Source: Enterobacteriaceae bacterium UBA3516
GTDB taxonomy: Bacteria > Pseudomonadota > Gammaproteobacteria > Enterobacterales > Enterobacteriaceae
Reading direction: 5' to 3'
NCBI GenBank assembly: GCA_002377245.1
Contig: DFPL01000262.1
Coordinates: 25,148-37,626 of the forward strand
Length of the DNA stretch: 12,479 nt
Below the pieces are notes generated by a model. It worked only from the letters and a program-made list of their open reading frames with translations. It searched no databases and was not told where the DNA came from. This document shows positions 1-6,258 of this stretch, piece by piece. Numbering within the stretch: the stretch's first letter is position 1; every line of letters starts with the position of its first letter. A program made the translations under genes and the position numbers.

Positions 1-19
1 AATCCCGTCGTAGCCACCA
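1..19 (+). tRNA. metT: tRNA-Met(CAU), 3' end only (metT position)
   Basis: The first 19 bases are identical to the last 19 bases of the complete tRNA-Met gene at 336-412: the T-loop end, the 3' acceptor strand and an encoded CCA. The gene is cut by the window edge, so its anticodon is not visible. Identity as metT rests on this match and on its place just before tRNA-Leu(UAG), as in the E. coli array. Confidence 0.85.
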
Positions 20-28
20 TCTTTTTTT

Positions 29-113
29 GCGGGAGTGGCGAAATTGGTAGACGCACCAGATTTAGGTTCTGGCGCCGCAAGGTGTGCGAGTTCAAGTCTC
101 GCCTCCCGCACCA
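29..113 (+). tRNA. leuW: tRNA-Leu(UAG)
   Basis: An 85-nt class II tRNA. The acceptor stem GCGGGAG pairs with CTCCCGC, followed by discriminator A and an encoded CCA. The anticodon stem 56-60/68-72 closes a 7-nt loop with anticodon TAG at 63-65, which reads CUA and other CUN leucine codons. The long variable arm lies between the anticodon and T arms, as expected for leucine. Only nine bases separate it from the preceding tRNA-Met, so the array is evidently one precursor transcript cut by processing enzymes. Confidence 0.97.
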
Positions 114-136
114 TTCACCAGTCAGCGTTGCACGGA

Positions 137-211
137 TGGGGTATCGCCAAGCGGTAAGGCACCGGTTTTTGATACCGGCATTCCCTGGTTCGAATCCAGG
201 TACCCCAGCCA
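137..211 (+). tRNA. glnU: tRNA-Gln(UUG), first copy
   Basis: A 75-nt tRNA. The acceptor stem TGGGGTA pairs with TACCCCA, followed by discriminator G and an encoded CCA. The anticodon stem 162-166/174-178 frames loop TTTTGAT with anticodon TTG at 169-171, which reads CAA and by wobble CAG. It is identical over its full length to the copy at 245-319. Order in the array matches E. coli glnU-glnW. Confidence 0.97.
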
Positions 212-244
212 TATTTCTTCGAGTTAGCGGTTCTCCGCGGTTTT

Positions 245-319
245 TGGGGTATCGCCAAGCGGTAAGGCACCGGTTTTTGATACCGGCATTCCCTGGTTCG
301 AATCCAGGTACCCCAGCCA
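245..319 (+). tRNA. glnW: tRNA-Gln(UUG), second copy
   Basis: An exact 75-nt duplicate of the tRNA at 137-211, with anticodon TTG at 277-279 and an encoded CCA. The 33-nt spacer before it contains a small hairpin (GCGG, loop TTCT, CCGC), probably part of the precursor. The two copies presumably arose by tandem duplication and are kept identical by gene conversion. Confidence 0.97.
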
Positions 320-335
320 TCGAAGAAAGCAGTTT

Positions 336-412
336 GGCTACGTAGCTCAGTTGGTTAGAGCACATCACTCATAATGATGGGGTCACAGGTTCGAATCCCG
401 TCGTAGCCACCA
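336..412 (+). tRNA. metU: tRNA-Met(CAU), elongator
   Basis: A 77-nt tRNA. The acceptor stem GGCTACG pairs with CGTAGCC, followed by discriminator A and an encoded CCA. The anticodon stem 363-367/375-379 frames loop CTCATAA with CAT at 370-372. The acceptor stem is fully paired at 1-72 and lacks the initiator mismatch, so this is elongator Met rather than fMet. A lysidine-modified Ile(CAU) is unlikely given the array's known gene order. Confidence 0.93.
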
Positions 413-466
413 AATTAAAGATTTAACGTATCGCTGTAATTTTAGCGGTGCATGAAGAAAAACTAT

Positions 467-540
467 TGGGGTATCGCCAAGCGGTAAGGCAGCGGATTCT
501 GATTCCGCCATCCGAGGTTCGAATCCTTGTACCCCAGCCA
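467..540 (+). tRNA. glnV: tRNA-Gln(CUG), first copy
   Basis: A 74-nt tRNA. It shares the acceptor stem, D arm and 3' end of the UUG isoacceptors. The anticodon stem is GCGGA/TCCGC (492-496/504-508) with anticodon CTG at 499-501, reading CAG. The variable loop has four bases, against five in the UUG copies. The T stem (CGAGG/CCTTG) contains one G-T wobble. Compared with the E. coli glnV sequence as I remember it, one base is missing in the variable loop and there are changes in the anticodon and T stems. Amber suppressors in E. coli (supE) map to this gene. Confidence 0.95.
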
Positions 541-617
541 ATTTAAAAAGTCGTTTGCTCTCGGGTAAGCGCACAGTAGTTGAAGTTTTATGATAAATGC
601 GTAAAATTTCACGCTAT

Positions 618-691
618 TGGGGTATCGCCAAGCGGTAAGGCAGCGGATTCTGATTCCGCCATCCGAGGTTCGAATCCTTGTACCCCAGCCA
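618..691 (+). tRNA. glnX: tRNA-Gln(CUG), second copy
   Basis: Base-for-base identical to the 74-nt tRNA at 467-540, including the four-base variable loop and the wobble pair in the T stem; anticodon CTG at 650-652. It is the last gene of the array and is followed within a few bases by the transcription terminator. The 77-nt spacer before it is unlike the other spacers and holds no gene I can see. Confidence 0.95.
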
Positions 692-694
692 CTT

Positions 695-735
695 AAAAAG
701 TAAAAAGCTCGCTTCGGCGGGCTTTTTACTTTTTT
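695..735. terminator. Strong bidirectional terminator between the tRNA array and ubiF
   Basis: A 14-bp stem (699-712 with 717-730, one T-G pair) is closed by a TTCG tetraloop. It is flanked by an A-run on the left and TTTTT (731-735) on the right, so each strand carries stem plus U-tract. It can stop the tRNA transcript on the plus strand and the ubiF transcript on the minus strand, whose stop codon lies only about 50 bp away. Confidence 0.93.
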
Positions 736-781
736 GCGTCCAGAGAATGCTGGCCTCCCCTAACGAGAGAGGCCTCTGGCA

Positions 782-1957
782 TTACAGACCTAACGCATAC
801 TTTAACGCCTGGCGTTTCAGCACGCCCGCACGCTCTGCCGCCATCAAACCGAGGTTACGCAAAATGCGCACCGGCCCAAGGTCATTGCTGAACCCGGCAT
901 AGAACACGTCCATTCCACTTTGCATCACAAAATTGTCCGCCATTCTTCGTGCCTGATAACGCTTAAGCACCTGCTGACTCGACCAGGCTTCGCCGTGACT
1001 ACGCGCGCGGGTTAATACATCCAGCAAGCAGTCCACATCCCGATAGCCAAGATTAACGCCCTGCCCCGCCAGCGGGTGAATGGTATGCGCGGCATCGCCA
1101 ACCAGCGCCAGCCCCGGACGGGTGTATTGCAGGGCATGGCGACGTGTCAACGGAAATGCCCCGGCGGCCACCGGCGTGACGCGTCCTAATCGTGCAGGGA
1201 AATGCCGCCCAATCTCCTGTTGCAGCTGCGGCAGGGTCAACGACTGAAGCTGTCGCACACGCGCTGGCGTGTCGTACCACACCAGAGAGGCCCAGTTATC
1301 GAATAACGGTAAGAAAGCATGCGGACCCGTGGGTGTGAAATGCTGCCAGGTGCTGTCGCCGGGATCGTTTTCACATTGCACGGTAATCAGCATACAGGCC
1401 TGCTGATAGTGCCAGGCATGGATACCAATCCCCGCAGACTCCCGGACGCGGGAATTTGCGCCATCAGCGCCGACCACCAGTTTTGCCGACAAAGTTTCGC
1501 CATTTTCAAACACCAGCTGATGACTGTCGGCCTGGAAGTCGATTGAACGGAGCGACGACGGCACACGCAGCGTCACCTGCGGGTGAGCATCCAGCGCTTC
1601 CCACAAGGTACGCTGCAGGACGTTGTTTTCTACCATGTATCCCAGCAGAGGAAGTTTTAACTCCCGCGCGTCAAACACCACATGGGCGTTCTCCCACTCC
1701 CAGGTCTCCAGACGGCGATAGGGATGACAACGCATTGCCTGAATACGCTCCCAGACGCCCAGCCCTCTGAGCAGGGAGACTGACGACGCGCTAATGGCAG
1801 AAATACGCACATCAGGTTGGGCGTCCGCTCTGAATACGGGAGGCACCTGATGCTCAATAACCGTGACGGCAAAGCCGTGTTGCGCCAGGCCCAGCGCCAG
1901 CGCCCCGCCGACCATTCCGCCGCCGACAACCGCGACCTCAGTGGATTGATTATTCAT
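782..1957 (-). CDS. ubiF: 2-octaprenyl-3-methyl-6-methoxy-1,4-benzoquinol hydroxylase UbiF
   Basis: An FAD-dependent monooxygenase of the UbiH/UbiF/VisC family that adds a ring hydroxyl in the late aerobic steps of ubiquinone synthesis. At 391 aa it has the E. coli length. Residues 12-18 (GGGMVGG) are the dinucleotide-binding loop of an N-terminal Rossmann fold, with the ribose-binding acidic residue near E35. GADG at 163-166 is the second FAD/NAD(P)H motif, and VGDAAHTIHPLAGQG (286-300) is the third FAD-binding motif typical of aromatic hydroxylases. The ATG at 1957 is preceded by AAAGGA nine bases upstream. The gene stands alone on the minus strand, convergent with the tRNA array and divergent from miaB. 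I separate UbiF from UbiH and UbiI by context and overall likeness. Confidence 0.96.
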   Translation of the reverse strand: MNNQSTEVAVVGGGMVGGALALGLAQHGFAVTVIEHQVPPVFRADAQPDVRISAISASSVSLLRGLGVWERIQAMRCHPYRRLETWEWENAHVVFDARELKLPLLGYMVENNVLQRTLWEALDAHPQVTLRVPSSLRSIDFQADSHQLVFENGETLSAKLVVGADGANSRVRESAGIGIHAWHYQQACMLITVQCENDPGDSTWQHFTPTGPHAFLPLFDNWASLVWYDTPARVRQLQSLTLPQLQQEIGRHFPARLGRVTPVAAGAFPLTRRHALQYTRPGLALVGDAAHTIHPLAGQGVNLGYRDVDCLLDVLTRARSHGEAWSSQQVLKRYQARRMADNFVMQSGMDVFYAGFSNDLGPVRILRNLGLMAAERAGVLKRQALKYALGL

Positions 1958-2031
1958 GGCTCATTGTCCTTTAACGAGAATCCCTTAAGTTTACCGGATT
2001 TTTGACAGCTTGAGACTGAGAAGCGTCATAC

Positions 2032-2060
2032 TGGTCAGCGCGCAACCAAAGCATTACACT
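2032..2060 (+). promoter_or_regulatory. Candidate sigma-70 promoter for miaB
   Basis: TGGTCA (2032-2037) and TACACT (2055-2060) each match four of six consensus bases, with the ideal 17-bp spacing. A better -35 box, TTGACA at 2002-2007, lies upstream but has only a poor -10 (CATACT at 2027, spacing 19). Either or both could drive miaB. This is pattern matching only. Confidence 0.3.
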
Positions 2061-2082
2061 ATTCCCCCTGCAATTCTGACGT

Positions 2083-2143
2083 TATACCCGTCACGCTTCG
2101 CATCTAAGATGCGCCAGCGGAAAACGACAAAAATTCGGGTATA
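2083..2143. repeat. 61-bp inverted-repeat-bounded intergenic element (possible ERIC/MITE remnant)
   Basis: TATACCCG (2083-2090) and CGGGTATA (2136-2143) are perfect 8-bp inverted ends. Inside lies a second palindrome, CGCATC-TAA-GATGCG (2099-2113). Ends of the TATACCC type bound ERIC-family intergenic repeats of enterobacteria, whose full length is near 127 bp and whose central part is absent here. It sits 12 bp before the first possible miaB start, so it would fall in the miaB leader. Confidence 0.4.
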
Positions 2144-2167
2144 CAAACCTTAAGCATGAGCAAGTCG

Positions 2168-3592
2168 ATGACAAAAAAACTCCATATTAAAACCTGGGGC
2201 TGTCAGATGAACGAATATGATTCATCAAAGATGGCCGATCTGCTGGATGCCACCCACGGATATCAGCTTACCGAGGTGGCGGAAGAGGCGGATGTGCTGC
2301 TGCTTAATACCTGTTCTATCCGCGAGAAAGCACAGGAAAAAGTCTTTCATCAGTTGGGTCGCTGGAAATTACTCAAAGAGAAAAATCCTGAGCTGATCAT
2401 TGGCGTCGGCGGCTGCGTGGCGTCTCAGGAAGGGAAGCTTATCCGCCAGCGCGCTCACTATGTCGATATTGTTTTTGGGCCGCAAACGCTGCACCGCTTG
2501 CCTGAAATGATTAACGCAGTGCGGGGTAACCGCAGCCCGGTCGTTGACGTCAGCTTCCCGGAAATCGAGAAGTTTGACCGTCTGCCTGAGCCGCGAGCAG
2601 ATGGCCCGACCGCCTTTGTATCGATCATGGAAGGGTGTAATAAATACTGCACTTACTGCGTCGTCCCCTACACCCGTGGTGAAGAGGTCAGCCGCCCCAG
2701 TGATGATATTCTGTTTGAGATTGCGCAACTGGCCGCGCAGGGTGTGCGTGAAGTCAACCTGCTGGGTCAGAACGTCAACGCCTGGCGCGGTGAAAATTAC
2801 GATGGCAGCATCGGATCCTTTGCCGATCTGCTGCGTCTCGTTGCAGCAATCGACGGCATTGACCGCATTCGCTTTACCACCAGCCATCCGATTGAGTTTA
2901 CCGACGATATCATTGAAGTTTATCGCGATACTCCTGAGCTGGTGAACTTCCTGCACCTGCCGGTGCAAAGTGGATCCGATCGTGTCCTGAACCTGATGGG
3001 CCGCACCCACACCGCACTGGAATACAAGTCCATTATTCGTAAACTGCGCGCCGCGCGCCCGGATATCCAAATCAGTTCCGACTTTATCGTGGGCTTCCCG
3101 GGTGAAACCGTGCAGGACTTTGAGCAGACGATGAAACTGATTGCTGACGTGAATTTTGATGTGAGCTATAGCTTTGTCTTCTCTGCCCGACCGGGAACGC
3201 CAGCCGCAGATATGGTTGACGATGTGCCGGAAGAAGATAAGAAGCAGCGCCTTTACATTCTGCAGGAACGCATCACTCAACAGGCGATGGCCTGGAGCCG
3301 CCGTATGTTAGGCACGACTCAGCGTATTCTGGTTGAAGGGACGTCACGCAAAAGCCTGATGGAGCTAACCGGGCGCACTGAAAACAACCGCGTGGTGAAC
3401 TTCGAAGGCTCGCCGGATATGGTCGGCAAATTCGTCGATGTCGAGATTACGGATGTCCTCACCAACTCGCTACGTGGAAAAGTCGTGCGAACGGAGGCCG
3501 AGATGGGGCTGCGCATCGCGCAATCTCCGGCGTCGGTTATTGCCCGCACCCGTAAAGAGAATGAGGCGGGCGTAGGCTTCTACCAGCCTTAA
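2168..3592 (+). CDS. miaB: tRNA-2-methylthio-N6-dimethylallyladenosine synthase MiaB
   Basis: A radical-SAM methylthiotransferase that converts i6A37 to ms2i6A37 in tRNAs reading codons that begin with U, using two iron-sulfur clusters. From the ATG at 2168 it is 474 aa, the E. coli length. The N-terminal MTTase domain has three cluster-binding cysteines: C12 (WGCQMNE), C49 (NTCSIR) and C83 (GGCVAS). The radical-SAM cluster motif is C157-x3-C161-x2-C164 (GCNKYCTYC). A TRAM RNA-binding domain fills roughly 380-445. An in-frame ATG at 2156 would add four residues (MSKS). Neither start has a convincing ribosome site, and I chose 2168 because family members begin MTKKLHIKTWG. It is followed by its own terminator. 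Confidence 0.96.
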   Translation: MTKKLHIKTWGCQMNEYDSSKMADLLDATHGYQLTEVAEEADVLLLNTCSIREKAQEKVFHQLGRWKLLKEKNPELIIGVGGCVASQEGKLIRQRAHYVDIVFGPQTLHRLPEMINAVRGNRSPVVDVSFPEIEKFDRLPEPRADGPTAFVSIMEGCNKYCTYCVVPYTRGEEVSRPSDDILFEIAQLAAQGVREVNLLGQNVNAWRGENYDGSIGSFADLLRLVAAIDGIDRIRFTTSHPIEFTDDIIEVYRDTPELVNFLHLPVQSGSDRVLNLMGRTHTALEYKSIIRKLRAARPDIQISSDFIVGFPGETVQDFEQTMKLIADVNFDVSYSFVFSARPGTPAADMVDDVPEEDKKQRLYILQERITQQAMAWSRRMLGTTQRILVEGTSRKSLMELTGRTENNRVVNFEGSPDMVGKFVDVEITDVLTNSLRGKVVRTEAEMGLRIAQSPASVIARTRKENEAGVGFYQP

Positions 3593-3599
3593 TGCTGCC

Positions 3600-3628
3600 G
3601 GCCTGCCAACCTGGCAGGCCTTGTTTTT
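3600..3628 (+). terminator. Rho-independent terminator of miaB
   Basis: A perfect 9-bp GC-rich stem (GGCCTGCCA at 3600-3608 with TGGCAGGCC at 3612-3620), with a three-base loop ACC, is followed by TTGTTTTT. It begins eight bases after the miaB stop codon. Confidence 0.9.
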
Positions 3629-3648
3629 GTCTTTCAACTCCCCCATAT
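3620..3648 (+). promoter_or_regulatory. Sigma-32 (heat-shock) type promoter for ybeZYX-lnt
   Basis: The -10 element CCCCATAT (3641-3648) is an exact match to the heat-shock core. CTTGTT (3620-3625) is a partial match to the CTTGAA -35, at 15-bp spacing, within the accepted range. The -35 overlaps the U-tract of the miaB terminator. The E. coli ybeZYX genes are known members of the sigma-32 regulon, which supports this reading. The predicted start near 3655 gives a leader of about 105 nt. Confidence 0.68.
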
Positions 3649-3660
3649 CACTTCCAGCGC

Positions 3661-3689
3661 TTGCGCCTTTATTGAGTGGCGTGAATAAT
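3661..3689 (+). promoter_or_regulatory. Weak candidate sigma-70 promoter for ybeZ
   Basis: AATAAT (3684-3689, five of six consensus bases) lies 17 bp from TTGCGC (3661-3666, three of six). It could supply housekeeping expression beside the heat-shock promoter upstream. Support is only the hexamer match. Confidence 0.25.
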
Positions 3690-3761
3690 TCTCTGAAAGG
3701 CTTATTGTCCGTCAGGCAGTAAGCGAAGCCCATCCGGCAATCCATAGATAAGAGGAACAGT

Positions 3762-4808
3762 TTGAATATAGATACCCGTGACATCACCCTTGAGCCAGCA
3801 GATAACGCTCGCCTGCTGAGCCTGTGTGGACCGTTTGATGACAATATCAAACAACTGGAGCGGCGACTGGGCATCGAAATCAACCGTCGCGATAACCACT
3901 TCAAACTTACCGGACGCCCGATATGCGTCCATGCGGCTGCCGATATCCTGTTGAATCTGTATGTTGATACCGCCCCGATGCGCGGTCAGATTCAGGATAT
4001 TGAACCGGAACAAATTCATCTGGCTATCAAAGAAGCTCGTGTGCTTGAACAAAGCGCTGAGAGCGTGCCGGAGTTCGGTAAAGCTGTAAATATCAAAACC
4101 AAACGTGGCGTGATTAAACCGCGCACGCCGAATCAGGCGCAGTACATCGCCAATATTCTCGATCACGACATCACCTTTGGCGTGGGGCCGGCAGGTACGG
4201 GTAAAACCTATCTGGCGGTGGCCGCTGCGGTAGATGCGCTGGAGCGCCAGGAGATCCGCCGCATTCTGTTGACCCGTCCGGCGGTAGAAGCAGGTGAAAA
4301 ATTGGGCTTCCTGCCCGGTGACCTAAGCCAGAAGGTGGACCCGTACCTGCGCCCACTGTACGACGCGCTGTTTGAGATGCTGGGCTTTGAAAAAGTTGAG
4401 AAGCTAATTGAGCGCAACGTCATCGAAGTCGCACCGTTAGCCTATATGCGTGGCCGCACCCTGAATGATGCCTTTATCATTCTGGATGAAAGCCAGAACA
4501 CCACCATCGAACAGATGAAAATGTTCCTGACCCGTATCGGCTTTAACTCGAAAGCGGTCATTACCGGCGACGTGACGCAAATCGACCTGCCGCGCAATCT
4601 TAAATCCGGGCTGCGTCATGCCATCGAAGTGCTGGCTAACGTTGACGAAATCAGTTTTAACTTTTTCCACAGCGAAGACGTCGTTCGTCATCCTGTTGTC
4701 GCACGCATCGTGAATGCTTATGAGGCATGGGAAGAAGCCGATCAAAAACGCCGTGCGGAACAAGCCGCAGAGCGTAAACGCGAAGCCCAGGAGCACGAGC
4801 AAAAATGA
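3762..4808 (+). CDS. ybeZ: PhoH-like ATPase YbeZ
   Basis: A cytoplasmic P-loop NTPase of the PhoH family, encoded next to the endonuclease YbeY and thought to act with it in RNA and ribosome metabolism. It is 348 aa; the E. coli protein is about 346. An N-terminal region (about 1-120) precedes the PhoH core. Walker A is GPAGTGKT (142-149) and Walker B is FIILDE (238-243). The C-terminal tail is charged (Lys/Arg/Glu-rich). The start is a TTG at 3762, five bases after AAGAGGA; no suitable ATG lies nearby, and the protein's conserved beginning MNIDTR fits. The stop overlaps the ybeY start by four bases (ATGA), implying translational coupling. Biochemical function is less settled than for its neighbours. 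Confidence 0.94.
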   Translation: MNIDTRDITLEPADNARLLSLCGPFDDNIKQLERRLGIEINRRDNHFKLTGRPICVHAAADILLNLYVDTAPMRGQIQDIEPEQIHLAIKEARVLEQSAESVPEFGKAVNIKTKRGVIKPRTPNQAQYIANILDHDITFGVGPAGTGKTYLAVAAAVDALERQEIRRILLTRPAVEAGEKLGFLPGDLSQKVDPYLRPLYDALFEMLGFEKVEKLIERNVIEVAPLAYMRGRTLNDAFIILDESQNTTIEQMKMFLTRIGFNSKAVITGDVTQIDLPRNLKSGLRHAIEVLANVDEISFNFFHSEDVVRHPVVARIVNAYEAWEEADQKRRAEQAAERKREAQEHEQK

Positions 4809-5272
4809 GTCAGGTAATACTCGATTTACAACTGGCATGTGAGGATAACAGCGGTCTGCCGGAAGAAGCCCAGTTTCAGGGCTGGCTGGACGCGGTTATC
4901 CCGCAGTTTCAGGAAGAAGCAGAAGTCACCATCCGCATCGTGGATGAGGCTGAAAGCCATGAATTAAACCTGACTTACCGCGGTAAAGATAAATCAACCA
5001 ACGTGCTTTCTTTCCCGTTTGAAGCCCCACCGGGGATTGAACTGCCGCTGCTGGGTGATTTGATTATTTGCCGTCAGGTCGTCGAGCAGGAAGCAAAAGA
5101 ACAAGGCAAACCGCTGGAAGCACATTGGGCACATATGGTGATCCACGGCAGTTTACACCTGCTGGGTTATGATCATATCGACGATGACGAAGCGGAAGAG
5201 ATGGAAGGCCTCGAAACAGAGATAATGCTTGCTCTGGGCTATGAGGATCCGTACATTGCCGAAAAGGAATAG
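4805..5272 (+). CDS. ybeY: Endoribonuclease YbeY (rRNA maturation factor)
   Basis: A single-domain metal-dependent endonuclease (UPF0054) needed for 16S rRNA 3'-end maturation and late-stage 70S ribosome quality control. At 155 aa it is the E. coli size. The zinc ligands form the signature H114-x3-H118-x5-H124 in HGSLHLLGYDH, followed by an acidic stretch (DDDEAEE). The conserved segment STNVLSFP lies at 64-71. The ATG overlaps the ybeZ stop in an ATGA junction, so translation probably re-initiates from ybeZ. The C-terminal end is intact. Confidence 0.97.
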   Translation: MSQVILDLQLACEDNSGLPEEAQFQGWLDAVIPQFQEEAEVTIRIVDEAESHELNLTYRGKDKSTNVLSFPFEAPPGIELPLLGDLIICRQVVEQEAKEQGKPLEAHWAHMVIHGSLHLLGYDHIDDDEAEEMEGLETEIMLALGYEDPYIAEKE

Positions 5273-5308
5273 CCCTGCAGCCCGTTAACAGGCGCAGCAG
5301 AGCATTAT

Positions 5309-5339
5309 GCCGTCAGGTGCTGAATTCACGCGTGACGGC
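5309..5339 (+). other. Intra-operon hairpin between ybeY and ybeX
   Basis: GCCGTCA (5309-5315) pairs with TGACGGC (5333-5339) around a 17-nt loop that can itself pair weakly. It is followed by a short T-rich stretch (GTTATTTT). The 102-bp gap is the only sizeable one in this unit. The hairpin could be a weak attenuator or an mRNA-processing site. It is too loosely looped to call a terminator. Confidence 0.4.
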
Positions 5340-5374
5340 GTTATTTTAACTAACATGAGAACCCACACGACGCC

Positions 5375-6253
5375 ATGAGCGACGACAACTCCCACAGTAG
5401 TGACACCCTGACCAATAAAAAGGGATTTTTCTCTCTTTTACTGAGCCAACTCTTCCACGGCGAACCGAAAAACCGTGAGGATTTACTGGCGCTCATCCGA
5501 GATTCCGGGCAAAACGAGCTTATCGACCAGGATACGCGCGAAATGCTTGAAGGGGTGATGGACATCGCAGACCAGCGCGTCCGCGACATCATGATCCCCC
5601 GTTCGCAAATGATCACCCTGAAACGTAACCAGACCCTCGATGAATGTCTTGATGTCATCATTGAATCTGCGCACTCACGTTTCCCGGTCATTAGTGAGGA
5701 CAAGGATCACATCGAAGGGATCCTGATGGCCAAAGATCTGCTGCCGTTTATGCGCAGCGATGCCGAAGCCTTCAGTATGGAAAAAGTACTGCGTCAGGCG
5801 GTCGTCGTTCCCGAAAGCAAACGCGTTGACCGTATGCTGAAAGAGTTCCGCTCCCAGCGCTACCATATGGCGATTGTTATCGATGAGTTCGGCGGCGTCT
5901 CTGGTCTGGTCACTATTGAAGATATTCTCGAACTTATCGTCGGCGAAATCGAAGATGAGTATGACGAAGAAGAGGATATCGATTTCCGTCAGCTCAGCCG
6001 TCACACCTGGACGGTGCGTGCGCTTGCCCCGATTGAAGATTTCAATGAAGCCTTCGGCACCCACTTCAGCGATGACGAAGTCGACACCATCGGCGGACTG
6101 GTGATGCAGGCCTTCGGGCATCTGCCAGCTCGTGGCGAGTCCATAGATATTGATGGTTACCAATTTAAGGTCGCCATGGCCGACAGTCGACGTATTATTC
6201 AGGTTCATGTCAAAATACCGGACGATTCCCCCGAACCGAAACTGGACGAATAA
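5375..6253 (+). CDS. ybeX: CorC-type CBS-domain protein YbeX
   Basis: A cytoplasmic protein of the CorC/HlyC family, 292 aa like its E. coli counterpart. It was named CorC for a reported link to magnesium/cobalt efflux by CorA. Later work on E. coli ybeX connects it with ribosome and rRNA metabolism, which fits its neighbours. After a polar N-terminus come two CBS domains (about 70-130 and 135-190, with DIMIPRSQ at 71-78 and an acidic GEIEDEYDEEED stretch at 190-201). A CorC/HlyC transporter-associated domain follows at about 205-285. There is no membrane segment, unlike longer family members with an N-terminal DUF21. The ATG at 5375 has only a weak upstream ribosome site. lnt begins five bases after its stop. 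Confidence 0.94.
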   Translation: MSDDNSHSSDTLTNKKGFFSLLLSQLFHGEPKNREDLLALIRDSGQNELIDQDTREMLEGVMDIADQRVRDIMIPRSQMITLKRNQTLDECLDVIIESAHSRFPVISEDKDHIEGILMAKDLLPFMRSDAEAFSMEKVLRQAVVVPESKRVDRMLKEFRSQRYHMAIVIDEFGGVSGLVTIEDILELIVGEIEDEYDEEEDIDFRQLSRHTWTVRALAPIEDFNEAFGTHFSDDEVDTIGGLVMQAFGHLPARGESIDIDGYQFKVAMADSRRIIQVHVKIPDDSPEPKLDE

Positions 6254-6258
6254 CGTAA

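Noticed and set aside
82..345. An 87-codon plus-strand frame across the tRNA array
   Set aside because: It reads through leuW and two tRNA-Gln genes, and its internal repeat is simply the duplicated tRNA.
2369..3280. A 303-codon open frame on the minus strand across miaB
   Set aside because: It lies wholly opposite miaB, whose radical-SAM protein is intact and conserved. The antisense product shows no recognisable motif; it is a codon-bias shadow of miaB.
3470..4166. Overlapping minus-strand frames across the miaB-ybeZ junction
   Set aside because: They run antisense through the miaB end, the terminator and ybeZ, with no motif or ribosome site.
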